Source of the DNA: Heloderma charlesbogerti
Lineage: Eukaryota; Chordata; Lepidosauria; Squamata; Helodermatidae
Direction of reading: 5' to 3'
Length of the DNA stretch: 64,000 nt
Assembly (NCBI GenBank): GCA_026122225.1
Contig: JANEZZ010002660.1
Location: forward strand, 1 to 64,000
Part shown: piece after piece, positions 1 through 10,445 of the stretch
Position numbering within the stretch: the first letter of the stretch is position 1
How the letters are laid out: each line of letters opens with the position of its first letter
Made by a program: the position numbers and the translations under genes
The notes under the pieces: generated by a model
Database searches by the model: none
What the model was told of the DNA's origin: nothing
Seen by the model: the letters and a program-made list of their open reading frames with translations, nothing else

Positions 1-1731
1 AAAACAACAGAATGGGAAAGACTAGAGATCTCTTCAAGAAAATTGGAGATCTCAAGGGAACGTTTTGTGCAAAGACGGGCATGATAAAGGACAAAGAAGG
101 CAGGGACCTCACAGAAGCAGATTAGATTAAGAAGAGGTGGAAAGAATACACAGAAGAACTATACAGGAAAGATCTTAATGTCCTTGATAGCCATGATAGT
201 GCGGTCACTGAACTTGAGCCGGACATCCTCGAGAGTGAAGTCAAGTGGGCCTTAGGAAGCATTAGTAACAACAAAGCTAGCGGAGGTGACAGTATTCCAG
301 CTGAGCTATTTAAAATCCTAAAAGATGATGCTGTTAAAGTGCTGCATTCAATATGCCAACAAATTTGGAACACTCAGCAATGGCCACAAGACTGGAAAAG
401 GTCAGTTTACATTCCAATTCCAAAGAAGGGCAACGCCAAAGAGTGTTCAAACTACCGCACAATTGCGCTCATTTCACATGCCAGCAAGGTGATGCTCAAA
501 ATCCTACAAGCTAGGCTTCAGCAGTATGCGAACCGAGAACTACCGGAAGTACAAGCTGGGTTTCGAAGAGGCAGAGGAACTAGAGATCAAATCGCCAACA
601 TTCGCTGGATCATGGAGAAAGCAAGAGAATTCCAGAAAAATGTCTATTTCTGCCTCATTGACTACGCTAAAGCCTTTGATTGTGTGGATCACAACAAACT
701 GTGGCAAATTCTTAAAGTGATGGGAGTACCAGACCACCTTACCTGTCTCCTGAGAAACCTGTACGAGGGTCAAGAAGCAACAGTAAGAACCGGACATGGA
801 ACAACCGAGTGGTTCAAAATTGGGAAAGGAGTACGACAAGGCTGCATATTGTCACCCTGCTTATTTAACTTATATGCAGAGTACATCATGAGAAATGCCG
901 GGTTGGATGAATCACAGGTCGGAATTAAGATTGCTGGGAGAATTATCAACAACCTCCAATATGCAGACGATACCACCCTAATGGCAGAAAGTGAAGAGGA
1001 TCTCAAGAGCCTCTTGTTGAGGGTGAAAGAGGAGAGTGCAAAAGCTGATTTGAAACTCAACATTACAAAAACTAAGATCATGGCATCTGGCCCTATCACT
1101 TCCTGGCATATAGAAGGGGAAGAAATGGAAGCAGTGACAGATTTTTACTTTCTTGGGCTCCAAGATCACCGCAGACGGTGACTGTAGCTATGAAATTAAA
1201 AGACGCTTGCTCCTTGGGAGGAAAGCTATGGCAAACCTAGACAGCATAGTAAGAAGCAGAGACATCACCTTGCCGACAAAGGTCCATCTAATCAAAGCTA
1301 TGGTTTTCCCAGTAGTAATGTATGGCTGTGAGAGCTGGACTATAAGGAAGGCTGAGCGCCGAAGAATTGATGCTTTCGAACTGTGGTGCTGGAGAAGACT
1401 CTTACGAGTCCCCTGGACTGCAAGGAGGTCAAATCAGTCAATCCTAAAGGAAATCAACCCTGAGTGCTCAGTGGAAGGACAGATACTGAAGCTGAAGCTC
1501 CAATATTTTGGCCACCTAATGCGAAGAGAAAACTCTCTGGAAAAGACCCTGATGCTGGGAAAGACTGAAGGCAAAAGGAGAAGGGGACGGCAGAGGATGA
1601 GATGGCTAGATAGCATCACCGATGCAATGAATATGAACCTGAGCACACTCCAGGAGAGTGAGCAGGACAGGAAGGCCTGGCGTGCTATGGTCCATGGGGT
1701 CACGAAGAGTCAGACACGACTGAACGACTGA
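1..1731 (+). pseudogene. Broken BovB reverse transcriptase reading frame
   Basis: The RT frame is open in two blocks, 339-1181 and 1153-1731, which overlap in different frames. Compared with the copy at 38.3-40.04 kb there are two visible lesions. A GAG-to-TAG change gives a stop at 123-125. One extra T in the run near 1141-1146 shifts the frame just after the thumb-proximal sequence. The palm motif YADD is intact at 960-971. The C-terminal block keeps the conserved Cys/His-poor basic region (GKRRRGRQRMRWLD). The frame cannot give a full RT as it stands. This is an inactive copy. Confidence 0.9.
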
Positions 1732-1741
1732 ACAACAAAAA
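1..1741 (+). mobile_element. BovB (RTE-clade) LINE, RT and 3' end, cut by the window edge
   Basis: Position 1 aligns with position 38301 of the near-full-length BovB copy in this window, and similarity runs to the shared 3' end (GACTGAACAACA) near 1735-1741, with a few percent difference by eye. It encodes the RT palm and thumb and the basic C-terminal region of the RTE polyprotein; the endonuclease part, if present, lies left of the window. The element class is recognised from the protein (YADDTT palm motif, C-terminal MVHGVTKSQTRLND) and from the 3' end shared with ruminant and squamate BovB. The left target duplication is outside the window, so full length cannot be judged. Confidence 0.95.
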
Positions 1742-2160
1742 AAGCCCCAGTGTGGCATGTGTGTAATTTCAGAAACGTAGAAAATATAATTTGATAATTA
1801 AAGAAGAAACTTTTCTTTCATGACTCAGGAGATTGAATGTACAGGAAGGGGTTGTGGTATGTGTTTGTGGGAGGTGGCCATTTTGCAGGTTTGTGTCCAT
1901 CCCCATTCCCCCCCACCCCGATGCTTCTGAATGCTGCTTCAACTGCCCAAGAGTCTACAAGTATCCCGAATGTGAAATGTGGTTCATGGCAGCATTCCTC
2001 CAATTGCCCATAAATATGGCCTCCTCCAATTGCCCATAAATATGGCGGAGAACTTCAAGGAATATCTGCAGATTGAAATGGATCCATTACAATTAGTCCA
2101 CACTCCAGAAAGGCATGGATCCAATACACAATTGATCTAAGGGAAAACCGCAGAAATCAA

Positions 2161-2161
<1 letters not shown>
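1742..2161. other. Stretch with no recognised gene; short tandem duplication
   Basis: No ORF or repeat that I recognise. A 23-26-bp unit (CTCCAATTGCCCATAAATATGG) occurs twice in tandem at about 1998-2044, a local duplication with no evident function. Confidence 0.5.

Positions 2162-2204
<43 letters not shown>
2162..2204. repeat. (TC)n(AC)n microsatellite
   Basis: A TC tract runs directly into an AC tract. It is a simple sequence repeat. Confidence 0.95.
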
Positions 2205-2205
<1 letters not shown>

Positions 2206-2682
2206 CACACACCCTTTATTCTCAGATTCCATAATATCACTAGTGAGCATTAGTACAACTGGGGTGTCGGGGTCAAGGGGAGATCAAATCTAACTCAACA
2301 GCAATGTGAGAGGAAGTGTTAATTCTATGTTGCGGATAGGTTGATGGCTTATAAATGGTGGGTTTGATGTATGTATTTTCTGTGTAAGTGCAGAAGAAAA
2401 GTTTTGTATGATTTTGTGTGCAGGGGGTGGGAGCGGGGGAAGACGAGGGAAAGAACCCAACAGCGTACGTTTCCAGGATCACTGGCAAGCTTAAAGCTTT
2501 GAATTGCAACATGGGGGTGGTAACAGAGGAATAGCCTTGACATGAATCATTTCTGCGCAGCACTTATTTTTATTTTAAGTGCTATACAAACAAATACTGA
2601 TAATCTCAGCGGAAAATGTGATGAATGATGTAGCTAGTCCCTTGAGTGTGGGATATCACAGCATGGCTTCTTGTTTCTGAGC
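2205..2682. other. Unclassified intergenic sequence
   Basis: I see no gene, RNA or recognisable mobile element here. The short minus-strand ORFs show no family-like motifs. Confidence 0.4.
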
Positions 2683-2685
2683 AAA

Positions 2686-2725
<40 letters not shown>

Positions 2726-2727
2726 AA
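2683..2727. repeat. (AAAG)n microsatellite
   Basis: Eleven or so AAAG units in tandem. The lysine/glutamate-repeat ORF across it is only a translation of the repeat. Confidence 0.95.
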
Positions 2728-2958
2728 TGTTATGGGGGTTCTTAGGAAGTAAACAGGCTCTGCTTTCTCACTTGAATAAGCTTATGTGGCTGCCCAGGAC
2801 ACTGCTTTGTAAGGGATGGTGGTTTGGCTGCAAATCCAACTTCCCAGCTGAATTTGGCCCATGTGCCTCTCTGGTGCTCTGGAACAGGCAGGGGCGAAAG
2901 GGGATGTATGGGAGCACCTGATGCTGTATGGACAGTAGGGTGGTAATGTAGCCTACTC

Positions 2959-3306
2959 AGGGCCAGTATCAAGGGGAGGCAAGGCTGGGTGCCTGCCAAG
3001 GGCCCACACCCCAGCAGGCACCCACTGACAAGAGCCCCCTGGACCTGCGCCTCCTCTTCACCCTTGCAGCCTGCTTGCTCACCTGCCTCTCGCTCTGGCT
3101 CAGACATTGGTGGTGGTGAGGAGGAGGAGGAGATGCCATGGCCTTCCTGCTCTCTACCTGTCAAGCAAGCAAGTGGCAACAATTATGAGAAAGAGGATGA
3201 GGAGGAAGAACAGCTGGTGAAGATGGCAGTGAAAAGAGAGACTCACTGAGGGAGGGGGCCCGTGGAGGGTGTCTTGCCCAAGGGCCCTCAAAACCCTGGA
3301 GCCAGC
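2959..3306. mobile_element. hAT-like non-autonomous DNA transposon (candidate)
   Basis: The left end reads CAGGGCCAGTATCA and the right end reads CCTGGAGCCAGCAGTG. They are inverted-complementary in their outer bases, as in hAT-type MITEs. The interior is GC-rich with GAGGAG runs and has no transposase. An 8-bp target duplication was not established, so the boundaries are approximate. Confidence 0.4.
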
Positions 3307-4151
3307 AGTGGCCGTACTTTACAGATAACAGTCCTCTATTTGAATATCGACTCTTATTTGAAGGGTTTCATATCCGGTTTAAAGATACATAAGAAAGGAG
3401 AGCAGCAGAGGCCTTGAACTTGCTGATCTACAGCACCTGGACAGCGGACTGAGCAGACACACAGGTCACCTGGTCACAGTCTTCCCTACTAGGGTGAGAT
3501 GTACTGGCTTGTATTTAACAATTAAATTAAAGAGTGTTTTCCCCTAAATTTGCATTTATAAATACATATTAACGTATATTTATACATATACCTGATGGAG
3601 CACCTCTCCTAGCATGAACCCACCTGTACACTACATCCTGCATCTAAGGCCCTTTTCCAGGTGCCTCTTCTGAAGGAGGCTCAGAGGATGGCAACAAGGG
3701 TGGGGGCCCTCTCGGTGGTGGCCCCCCAATTATGGGATTATCTCCCTGACAAGGCCTGCCTAGTGCCAACATTGTTATCTTTTCAGTGCCAGGTTAAAAC
3801 TGCCCTCTTCTCTCAGGCATTTGGCAGCATTTTTTTTTTTTTTAATCAGGACCTGGATTGTCTTTGGTTGATGGTTTGAAAATTGTTTTTTGATATATGT
3901 TGTCTCTGTGTGTGCTGTTTATATGTCTTTTTGTATTTTGTATTTTTAATGGTTTTTAATTCTGGTAAACTGCCTGAGAGCTTTGGCTATGGGGTGGTAT
4001 AGAAATAGAATGAATGAATGAATGAATGAATGAATGAATGAATGAATGAATGAATTTGCAAATGTTGTGCAAATCTGCGTCCCCTTTTGTCCTCTTTTTT
4101 GGGTGATGCAATTTTCCTCCTTTTTGGCAGTATGTAAGTGGCCACCCTAAT
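3305..4151 (+). repeat. Unnamed TIR-type repeat, copy A, split by an L2 tail
   Basis: The outer parts (about 3305-3585 and 4058-4151) match the repeats at 13826-14184, 14955-15405 and 22935-23332. Shared blocks are AACAGTCCTCTATTTGAA near the left, CACAGTCTTCCCTAC followed by GTGAGATG in the middle, and TTTGTCCTCTTTTTTGGTGATGCA then AGTGGCCACCCT at the right end. The ends look like inverted AGGGTGGCC / GGCCACCCT. An L2-type 3' end sits between the two halves. No coding capacity is seen. It is probably a non-autonomous DNA transposon; the family was not identified. Confidence 0.6.
3590..4057 (+). mobile_element. L2-type LINE 3' end with (GAAT)n tail
   Basis: The ORF at 3661-3879 keeps the C-terminal signature of L2-clade ORF2 (ATRVGALSVVAPQLWDYLP then LSFQCQVKTALFSQAF). 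It is followed by an L2-like 3' UTR with AAACTGCCTGAGAGC and GGTATAGAAATAGAATG. The insertion ends in about twelve GAAT units at 4008-4057, the microsatellite-like tail usual for L2. It is 5'-truncated and inserted into the unnamed repeat whose second half follows directly. Confidence 0.8.
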
Positions 4152-4777
4152 GGACAGGGGCATAGCTGAGAGAGGGAAATAGATACAGCCATCTAGACTG
4201 CAGCTGTGGGGGTGGGCGAAGGCATAGCAGGGGCTGAAGAAGGAAGCTGTTTGTGGTTTTGATAGTCTGAGAGAGTGAACTGGCCACTTCCCAGCTGCCT
4301 CAAAGTTCTTACATGGGTCACAGAGCCAAAACCCCCACGGAATTGCAGTTGTAACTTTTGCTCAAAAACTGAACATTTTGCAGATTGTGGAGCCTGCAGA
4401 GGGCAGAGAAATATCTACTTACAACCCTGCATATGGGTGCCAATCCACAGGCAGTTAATCCTAATGACAGATCAAGAAAAGCTGCAGTTCCCTATGTACA
4501 TTTACCAAGGAATGAAAACTCATTGATTTCACTCAGACTGTCTTATGAATAATTGTGTGTGTAGGGCCCAGCTGAAAGATGGGTAGCAGGCTGGTAGATC
4601 AGCAACCCAGTGTCAGATTGACCATGTAACAAAGCTGCAAGCTTGAGATCTTTTTTAGCTGGCATAATAAACTATGATACTACATCCATCTCATGAAAAA
4701 CGTCTTTACAGAATCAGTGAATATGACCCTGCAAAGGTCCAAAGGTGACTTAACTGATTACAGCTTAAGACCAGGGT

Positions 4778-4789
4778 ATTTGAGGGACC
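4778..4789. repeat. Left target-site duplication of truncated BovB
   Basis: ATTTGAGGGACC here is repeated exactly at 5197-5208, flanking the BovB fragment. Confidence 0.9.
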
Positions 4790-5196
4790 CTGGACTATAA
4801 GGAAGGCTGAGCGCCGAAGAATCGATGCTTTCGAACTGTGGTGCTGGAGAAGACTCTTACGAGTCCCCTGGACTGCAAGGAGGTCAAATCAGTCCATCCT
4901 AAAGGAAATCAACCCTGACTGCTCATTGGAAGGACAGATACTGAAGCTGAAGCTCAAATATTTTGGCCACCTAATGCGAAGAGAAAACTCTCTGGAAAAG
5001 ACCCTGATGCTGGGAAAGATTGAAGGCAAAAGGAGAAGGGGGCGGCAGAGGATGAGACGGCTAGATAGCATCACTGATGCAATGAATATGGACTTGAGCA
5101 CACTCCGGGAGAGAGCGCAGGACAGGAAGGCCTGGCGTGCTATGGTCCATGGAGTCACGAAGAGTCGGACACAACTGAATGACTGAACAACAACAA
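4790..5196 (+). mobile_element. 5'-truncated BovB LINE, 3' end only
   Basis: About 407 bp matching the last part of the BovB copies at 1.33-1.74 kb and 39.64-40.04 kb. It begins inside the coding region (GGACTATAAGGAAGGCTGAG) and ends ACTGAATGACTGAACAACAACA. It encodes the C-terminal tail ending in HGVTKSRTQLND, in frame to its stop in the ORF at 4926-5186. The flanking perfect 12-bp duplications show target-primed reverse transcription with early drop-off. It is inserted into an L2 3' end. Confidence 0.95.
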
Positions 5197-5208
5197 ATTT
5201 GAGGGACC
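5197..5208. repeat. Right target-site duplication of truncated BovB
   Basis: Exact second copy of the 12 bp at 4778-4789. Confidence 0.9.
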
Positions 5209-5682
5209 ACCTGTCTCCATATGAGCCTACCCATATTCTACGATCTTTCTCAGAAGGCTTTCTGCAGGTGCCCATGCTGTCTGAGGTGAGGTGGGTACTA
5301 AGAAAGGGCCTTCTCAGGGGTGACACCCCAGTTATTGGAATGCTCTCTCCAGAGAAGCTTGCTTTGCACCTACCTTCTATTTTTGGCATCAGGCAAATAC
5401 CATATTTTTCCCAGGCTTTTTCGATACAGTGTTAGCTCTGCTGATAGCTTTTTATGTCACTTCTGTGATTTTGCTGCTGCTCCTGCTGGCAGTTGTTGTT
5501 GTTATCATCGTCATCCTCAGGATTTATTTTGCTTTGTCAGGGGGATTTGTTTAATTTGCATTTCAGCTGTTTCTGTATCTTCTTTTTTTATAAACTGCCC
5601 TGGGAATTCAACTGAAGGTGCTATAGAAATATTTATAATAAATTAGATAAAATCAGTGTGTTGTGATCAAAAGGAGAAGCCT

Positions 5683-5775
5683 TACAGGGCAATCCTAGCC
5701 ATGCCTACTCAGTAGTAAGTCTCGCCAAGTTCAATTGGGCTTACTCCCAGGAAAGTGAATATAGGCTACCAGCCT
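5683..5775. mobile_element. Harbinger-like MITE end fragment (candidate)
   Basis: Contains CAGGGCAATCCTAGCC, TCAATTGGGCTTACTCCCAG and GAAAGTGAATATAGGCT. This is the arrangement of a family of short reptile MITEs whose ends read GCAATCCTA. Only one end is clear. Confidence 0.35.
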
Positions 5776-6395
5776 TACATGATTTTTTAAAAACCAGGAT
5801 TGGGGCCTTCCTGGCTGCCTGATTCTTGTGCGTCCACCCGCCCAGCTGCAGGGAATGTAATGAGAAGGCAAGGGTGGAATTACAGCAACATCAGTAGCTG
5901 CAGTCTTGTGGACCAAAATGCCCTTTAACCAAAAGGCTTGGCTTCTGAAAACCAGCTCCTTTACATGTCAGGAACAGAGATTGCTATCATGTCTTCTAGC
6001 TACCACCCCCAGAGTCTGGACTGAAAACCCTCAGTTCTGTTGCTTGAGCCAAGGTGACTTGAGTTACCATTTTTCTTCTGGCCATTTTTATCAGCCAGAT
6101 CAATAGTACTTAAGGACAACTTGGCTAAACTTTACAGTCTGTCCCTTCTCCCTCCTCTCTCCCCCTGCAAATAAAGAAACACATTAGCTGCAATACACAG
6201 AGCAACATCCACTCCCAAGCAAGGGCAAAGGCTTGAACTGCCCTCCTTTCCAGACCTGGTGCAAGCAGGGGCACAATGCCATAAATCAGCTCAAACTTGG
6301 ATTGCAATTAAAATGTGATCACCAGATAAGATGTAACGATGGTGATAAGCAAAAGCTCCTGGCTTTTGGAGTATGAGGGGCTTGTTTTGTATAAT
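5776..6395. other. Unclassified intergenic sequence
   Basis: No gene, RNA or mobile element recognised. The only ORFs are short and featureless. Confidence 0.4.
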
Positions 6396-6520
6396 TTGTA
6401 GTATTATTTATTTTTTGCTTGTTTACTCTGTTTATAAAACTTACCAGATGCCTGGGGCAATGTACAATAAAAATATCATTAAAACTTATCATAAAACAAA
6501 CAAACAACATCCATAAGAAA
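6395..6520 (-). mobile_element. LINE-type 3' tail, antisense (candidate)
   Basis: TTATTTATTTTTTGC near the left, CCTGGGGCAATGTACAATAA and repeated AACAAACAAACAAC further right resemble the reverse complement of LINE/SINE 3' UTR tails seen elsewhere in this window. The family is uncertain. Confidence 0.4.
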
Positions 6521-6644
6521 CCCAGGAGCAGAAAGCATACAGTAAAATTTGAGAGCAGACATTACAATTAAAGAGCAACTAAAGTTTATACAATCTTGTC
6601 TCCCTTGGGAGGGAGATCCCCAGTCGAGGTGCTCCTATAGTGGG

Positions 6645-6838
6645 AGGGCCATGGCTCGGTGGCAGAGCCCCTGCTTTGCATGCAGAAGGTCCCGGGTTCA
6701 ATCCCCAGCACCCCCAGGTAGGGCTAGGAAAGAATCTTGCCTGAAAACTGGAGAGCTGCTGCCAGGCAGTGTCAGTGTCAACAGTACTGGGCTAGATAGA
6801 CCCAAGGTCTGAGTCAGCTTCCTCTATTCCTGTGCTAC
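6645..6838 (+). mobile_element. tRNA-derived SINE
   Basis: The head carries a Pol III A-box-like TGGCTCGGTGG near 6653 and a B-box-like GGTTCAATCCC near 6695, spaced as in tRNA. It is preceded by GCTTTGCATGCAGAAGG. The body has GAGAGCTGCTGCCAG and CTGGGCTAGATAGACC, and the 3' part has TCTGAGTCAGCTTCCT. This is the arrangement of a common squamate tRNA-SINE. It is a SINE and not a tRNA gene: the acceptor stem does not close and the body is 190 bp long. Confidence 0.85.
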
Positions 6839-7134
6839 TGAAAAGGCCCTATCTTGAGAACCCAACAACAACCTAGCCTCTCTAGGTGGTGGGACATATC
6901 ACAGGGTTTCTGATGATCATCCTACATTAGGGTTGGTTGATAGGGAAGGAGCTGGTATACCACTGATAGAGAGAACTTTGCGCACATTGGCTGGAAGGAA
7001 CTATATGTTTGGTCCGGGGAAGTGGATTGCCATTGAACAGCCTGTATATATATAACTCTGAGACTGTGTATATAACACTGAGAGTTAGTTAATTTTAGTT
7101 ATGCTACTATAGATGTTGTAGAGCACATTCTGTT

Positions 7135-7180
7135 CATATATAAGATTCCAGGTTCAATCCCTCACATCTCTAGTTAAAGC
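7135..7180 (+). mobile_element. tRNA-SINE fragment interrupted by a hAT MITE
   Basis: Contains the B-box region (CCAGGTTCAATCCCTC) and ACATCTCTAGTTAAAG of the same SINE family as 6645-6838. The SINE is broken here by the MITE at 7181-7498 and appears to resume as GTTAAAGGAAC at 7499. Confidence 0.7.
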
Positions 7181-7498
7181 TAGGGTGGGCAACCTGCGGC
7201 CCTCAGCCTACTTTCATGCAGCCCTCAGCCTAATCTCAAAATCCCTCTGCATGCGATCCGTTCAGACCTCTAGCAAGAGCAATTTGTCCTATCTCTGGCA
7301 GCCCACAGGGCAGGAAGGAAGAGGGGGAGTGAGGAAAGGGGGTGGCAGAAAGAGCAAGAAATGGAGGTGGGAGAAAGAGAATGGACTGGAGTGACTCACG
7401 CTCTTTGGGCTTTGCCCCCCCCCCCCAGCATGGGGCTCCCAATACATTACCCAGAAAGGAATGCAGCCCTTGACAGAAAAAATGTTACCCATTCCTGA
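7181..7498. mobile_element. hAT-like MITE with 8-bp target duplication
   Basis: The left end TAGGGTGGGCAAC and the right end GTTACCCATTCCTGA are imperfect inverted repeats. The flanks GTTAAAGC (7173-7180) and GTTAAAGG (7499-7506) match at 7 of 8 bases, the hAT duplication length. The interior has GCGGCCCTCAGCC repeated and a C9-10 run, and no transposase. The insertion splits a tRNA-SINE, so it is younger than that SINE. Confidence 0.8.
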
Positions 7499-7506
7499 GT
7501 TAAAGG

Positions 7507-9300
7507 AACTTGTGTATAAGAGCTAGGAGACCAGCTGCTTATAAAACTAGAGAAAGTACATATCTAGATTATACGGCGCAACAATCTGGCTCTGTATAAG
7601 GCAGGTTCGTATATCCAAAAGCTTCCTTTTGTTTAGCATTTTCCATCATTGTTCTGTTTTTAAATAGTAGGAAGAGGACTAACTATGAAGCCACAACACT
7701 CTCCCATAGGTCTATTCATATATATTTTTCCTCAAGAGGAAGAGAAACACTTGCCTAGTGGCAAATTCTATTCTCCACAGACTGTTAAAAGTGTTGTATT
7801 TGGGAGTGGATGAATAGCAGGACATGAGGATGGTTGCTGCGGGGGCTGGTTAGACACTGAGCTCATTTGTGTTCTGCGCTCAAACACTCGGCTAGATCGC
7901 AAAATGGTGACGTGGGTTTCTAAAATGCCAGGCATGTGTGTGATTTCCATTACACCTCATGCAGCTTTCCCTGTAGGGGTTCCTGTTAGAATCCCCACCT
8001 CCCTTTTCCTGACACACATTGTATGCATGTGTGCCATCTGTACAAAACACTGATTAGATGTGGCTCCGTTAGCTCTACTTGTGTCTACTTCTGAATACAG
8101 TCTCCCTCCCTCACCCCTGGTCTCTTTCCACAAACGCAATGCAGTGTCCTAATTTCCTAGGAGGGACAATTAATATTGTGCATTGAACAGGGAATGCGGG
8201 GGCGGGGGGAGAGGGGCATTTCAGCTGTGGAATTCATTCCAAAAGACCTCTCAGTTATATTTTGGTTGTCTTTCTAATCATAATGAAGTACTCAAAGCTA
8301 ATTTCTAGCCCTCCTAAATGGATTCCTCACTCAGCATCTGCCAGGCCAAGGGGTTTTGATGCTCATTCCCTGTTTATGTCTAGGGGGCTGTAGGATGCCA
8401 CTGGAACTATGATCACACCCTTCTTGCTGTTGCTGAAACAGAACTGCCAAATCTCCACAGAGATTCTGTCCTGTCTCTGTGTGTCATTTTGGCCCAACCA
8501 TTCATTCCCTCCAGCAGGAAATATTTCAGTGTGCTCCTTAATGTCGGAATTTGTGCAACAAATTCAGCTACATTAATGTGTTTCCCACTGCTGAGGGAGA
8601 GAAAAAGGAAAAACCCTTTGAGACGCTGTTAGAAGAGAGCTTTCTGGGATTAGATGCTTCAGGGAAGAGCTGATGAGGGTAAAGGGATATGATACAGCTG
8701 TGATAAAAACAAATGCATGCTTCGCTCTAGAGCTGTAATGGATGTTTGAAACTGCGGTTAAAAAAAATAAACTGGATTTTCAGGTAGGTTTGCATGTGAA
8801 ATTTCACCTTGAAAATGTGGATGCTTTAGGCTTGTTGGCATCTCATTCCATGACATCATCCCACTGAGTTTCCTTGTCTTTGCAGAAAGCAGCTGATGAA
8901 GTGCAGTAGGTAGTAAGGGAGAACTGTTGTCAGCCAGGGGCCGGGACCCCTGCATTTGCCTAACTATGAAGGGTGCAGATGCTGGGCCTGGCAAGAGGGC
9001 TGGGCAATCATATGGGGTGTAGTGACAGTGTCCAGGAGGAGGTGAGCCCACTCAGGGATGAAGGCTCAGTGAAGAAATCTTGCCACAAAACCTGGGGCTG
9101 ACACTGGAAATGATCCCTACCTAAATATCATGTTCAATGTGTTAGGGGAGGCACACACATATTCCGATGTGTGTATGTTCACCTTAACTTGGTAAACTTT
9201 CATCTGGAGGTGATTTCAGCCAAATAATGTAAGAAAATTGGGTGATGGGGGAGCCCTGGCCCTGGTCTGGCTTTAGTTGCATGCACCAGACGGAGGGCTC
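7507..9300. other. About 1.8 kb without recognised repeats or genes
   Basis: One of the longer stretches in which I recognise no transposable element. ORFs are all under 100 codons and show no domain-like features. It may be unique intergenic or intronic DNA. Confidence 0.45.
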
Positions 9301-9334
9301 CTAGCGCTACCTGTCCAATGGCGTTGTGCAGCTA

Positions 9335-9393
9335 TTCCGTCTTTTCCTCCTTACCAGATTTTTTTTTCTGGTAAGGTAAAGAAAAACGGCAGA
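9335..9393. repeat. Imperfect hairpin around a T9 loop
   Basis: CCGTCTTTTCCTCCTTACCAG and CTGGTAAGGTAAAGAAAAACGG are near-complementary arms around a run of T. This may be a decayed foldback element. No further function is seen. Confidence 0.5.
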
Positions 9394-9923
9394 AGAAGCA
9401 GTGAGCAGATACGGGAGGGCTACAAACAGAAGATGACAATATCTAGACCCCTTTGAAGCATTCCGTGAATAAAGCAAGATGGTAGCTCAATAAGCACTCC
9501 TGGTGATCATGTGCAATAACTAGTGACCCCGAAGGGAGTCCCATCCCCACCTGTATCAAGAAGGCTTGCACGAGCACTCCAGTGCTGAGGAACATCTGTC
9601 ACAGCTGCATGAACAGAAGCGTCATTCCACAAGCAGCTGTCCTGCCTGGCTTGGAATGCCCCTGTGTTCACATGCTCACCGATGCTGTTTCTCCACCTCC
9701 CACTAGTACAGCATTCGGTTATCCTGTAATATCCAGGCATGTAGCTCTTCGCAGATAGACTGCAAGGTTCTCAATTGGAGAGAATGTTTCTGAAGAAGTG
9801 GGAACAGCCAGTTCCACAAATCCAAGGTAGAGTATGAGTTGACAGTGACCCTTCTTGTAATAAAGGCTTAAAGCAAACAGTCTTTCAAAGTGATTCATCA
9901 GTCCAGTCCATGTTCCATTAACG
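9394..9923. other. Unclassified intergenic sequence
   Basis: No recognised gene or repeat. Confidence 0.4.
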
Positions 9924-10026
9924 CAGTCTTCTCTAACCTGGTATCCCACAGATGCGTTGGACTACAAATACCTGGGGATGATGGGAGTTGTAGTCTAGCT
10001 CATCTGGAGGGCACAAGATTGGGGTG
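9924..10026. mobile_element. Palindromic hAT-like MITE (CAGCCTTCCCCAACCTGG type)
   Basis: Left CAGTCTTCTCTAACCTGG, centre GATGATGGGAGTTGTAG, right CATCTGGAGGGCACAAGATT. This matches the family that is clearest at 61503-61635. It is a non-coding foldback, here decayed. Confidence 0.6.
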
Positions 10027-10155
10027 TTAATTGATGTAACCATGGGGGGGGGGAAGTTTTTGAGAATAACAGTACATCTTCCCTCAGATGAGGAGTGTTG
10101 ATTGGCTGTTTATCTATGAAGATGTATTTGGCTTTGGAAGAAAGATGCTATAACT

Positions 10156-10289
10156 CATCCTTCCCCAACCTGGTGCCCTCCAGAGGTCTTGGACTGCAAC
10201 TTCCAGAATCTCTCAGCCAACTGCTGTCTAGGGGATTCTGGGAGTTGTAGTCTACCCCATCTGGAAGGCACCAGATTGGGGAAGGCTGC
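10156..10289. mobile_element. Palindromic hAT-like MITE (CAGCCTTCCCCAACCTGG type)
   Basis: Left CCTTCCCCAACCTGGTGCCC and right GCACCAGATTGGGGAAGG are inverted complements. The inner arms AACTTCCAGAATCTC and GGGATTCTGGGAGTTG also pair. An L2-like 3' UTR follows immediately. Confidence 0.75.
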
Positions 10290-10291
10290 TC

Positions 10292-10445
10292 CTTGAAATG
10301 CTTTTATTGTAATTTACATTGTTTTTAGTGTTGTGTTTTTAATATGGTGTTTTAAATTTGATTTTAATATGTATTTATGAACCACTTAGGGATTTTATTA
10401 TATTTAGCAGTATATCAATATAATAAGCCAAACAAACAAACAAAA
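10292..10445 (+). mobile_element. L2-type LINE 3' UTR
   Basis: GTTTTTAGTGTTGTGTTTTT, GAACCACTTAGGGATT, then TAGCAGTATATCAATATAAT and an AAAC-rich tail. This matches L2 3' UTR architecture (a 'cagtatataaat' motif before the tail). No coding part is present. Confidence 0.6.

Larger units (their letters stand above)
4700..5650 (+). mobile_element. L2-type LINE 3' end interrupted by BovB
   Basis: After the BovB insertion the sequence continues with an L2 ORF2 C-terminal region. It has recognisable but frame-broken CTGTCTCCATATGAGCCTAC, GAAAGGGCCTTCTC and CACCCCAGTTATTGGAATG. An L2 3' UTR follows, ending AACTGCCCTGGGAATTCAAC and GTGCTATAGAAATATT near 5645. Only the last part of the LINE is present. 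The left boundary is uncertain because the pre-BovB sequence is short. Confidence 0.65.

Noticed and set aside
2742..3182. 146-codon minus-strand ORF as a gene
   Set aside because: Low-complexity Ser/Pro/Glu composition over a hAT-like GC-rich repeat.
4007..4057. CRISPR-like regular repeat
   Set aside because: It is a (GAAT)n microsatellite tail of L2 without spacers. Other tandem tracts are likewise simple repeats.
6645..6838. A tRNA gene
   Set aside because: A- and B-box-like words are present, but the acceptor stem does not close and a 190-bp SINE body follows.
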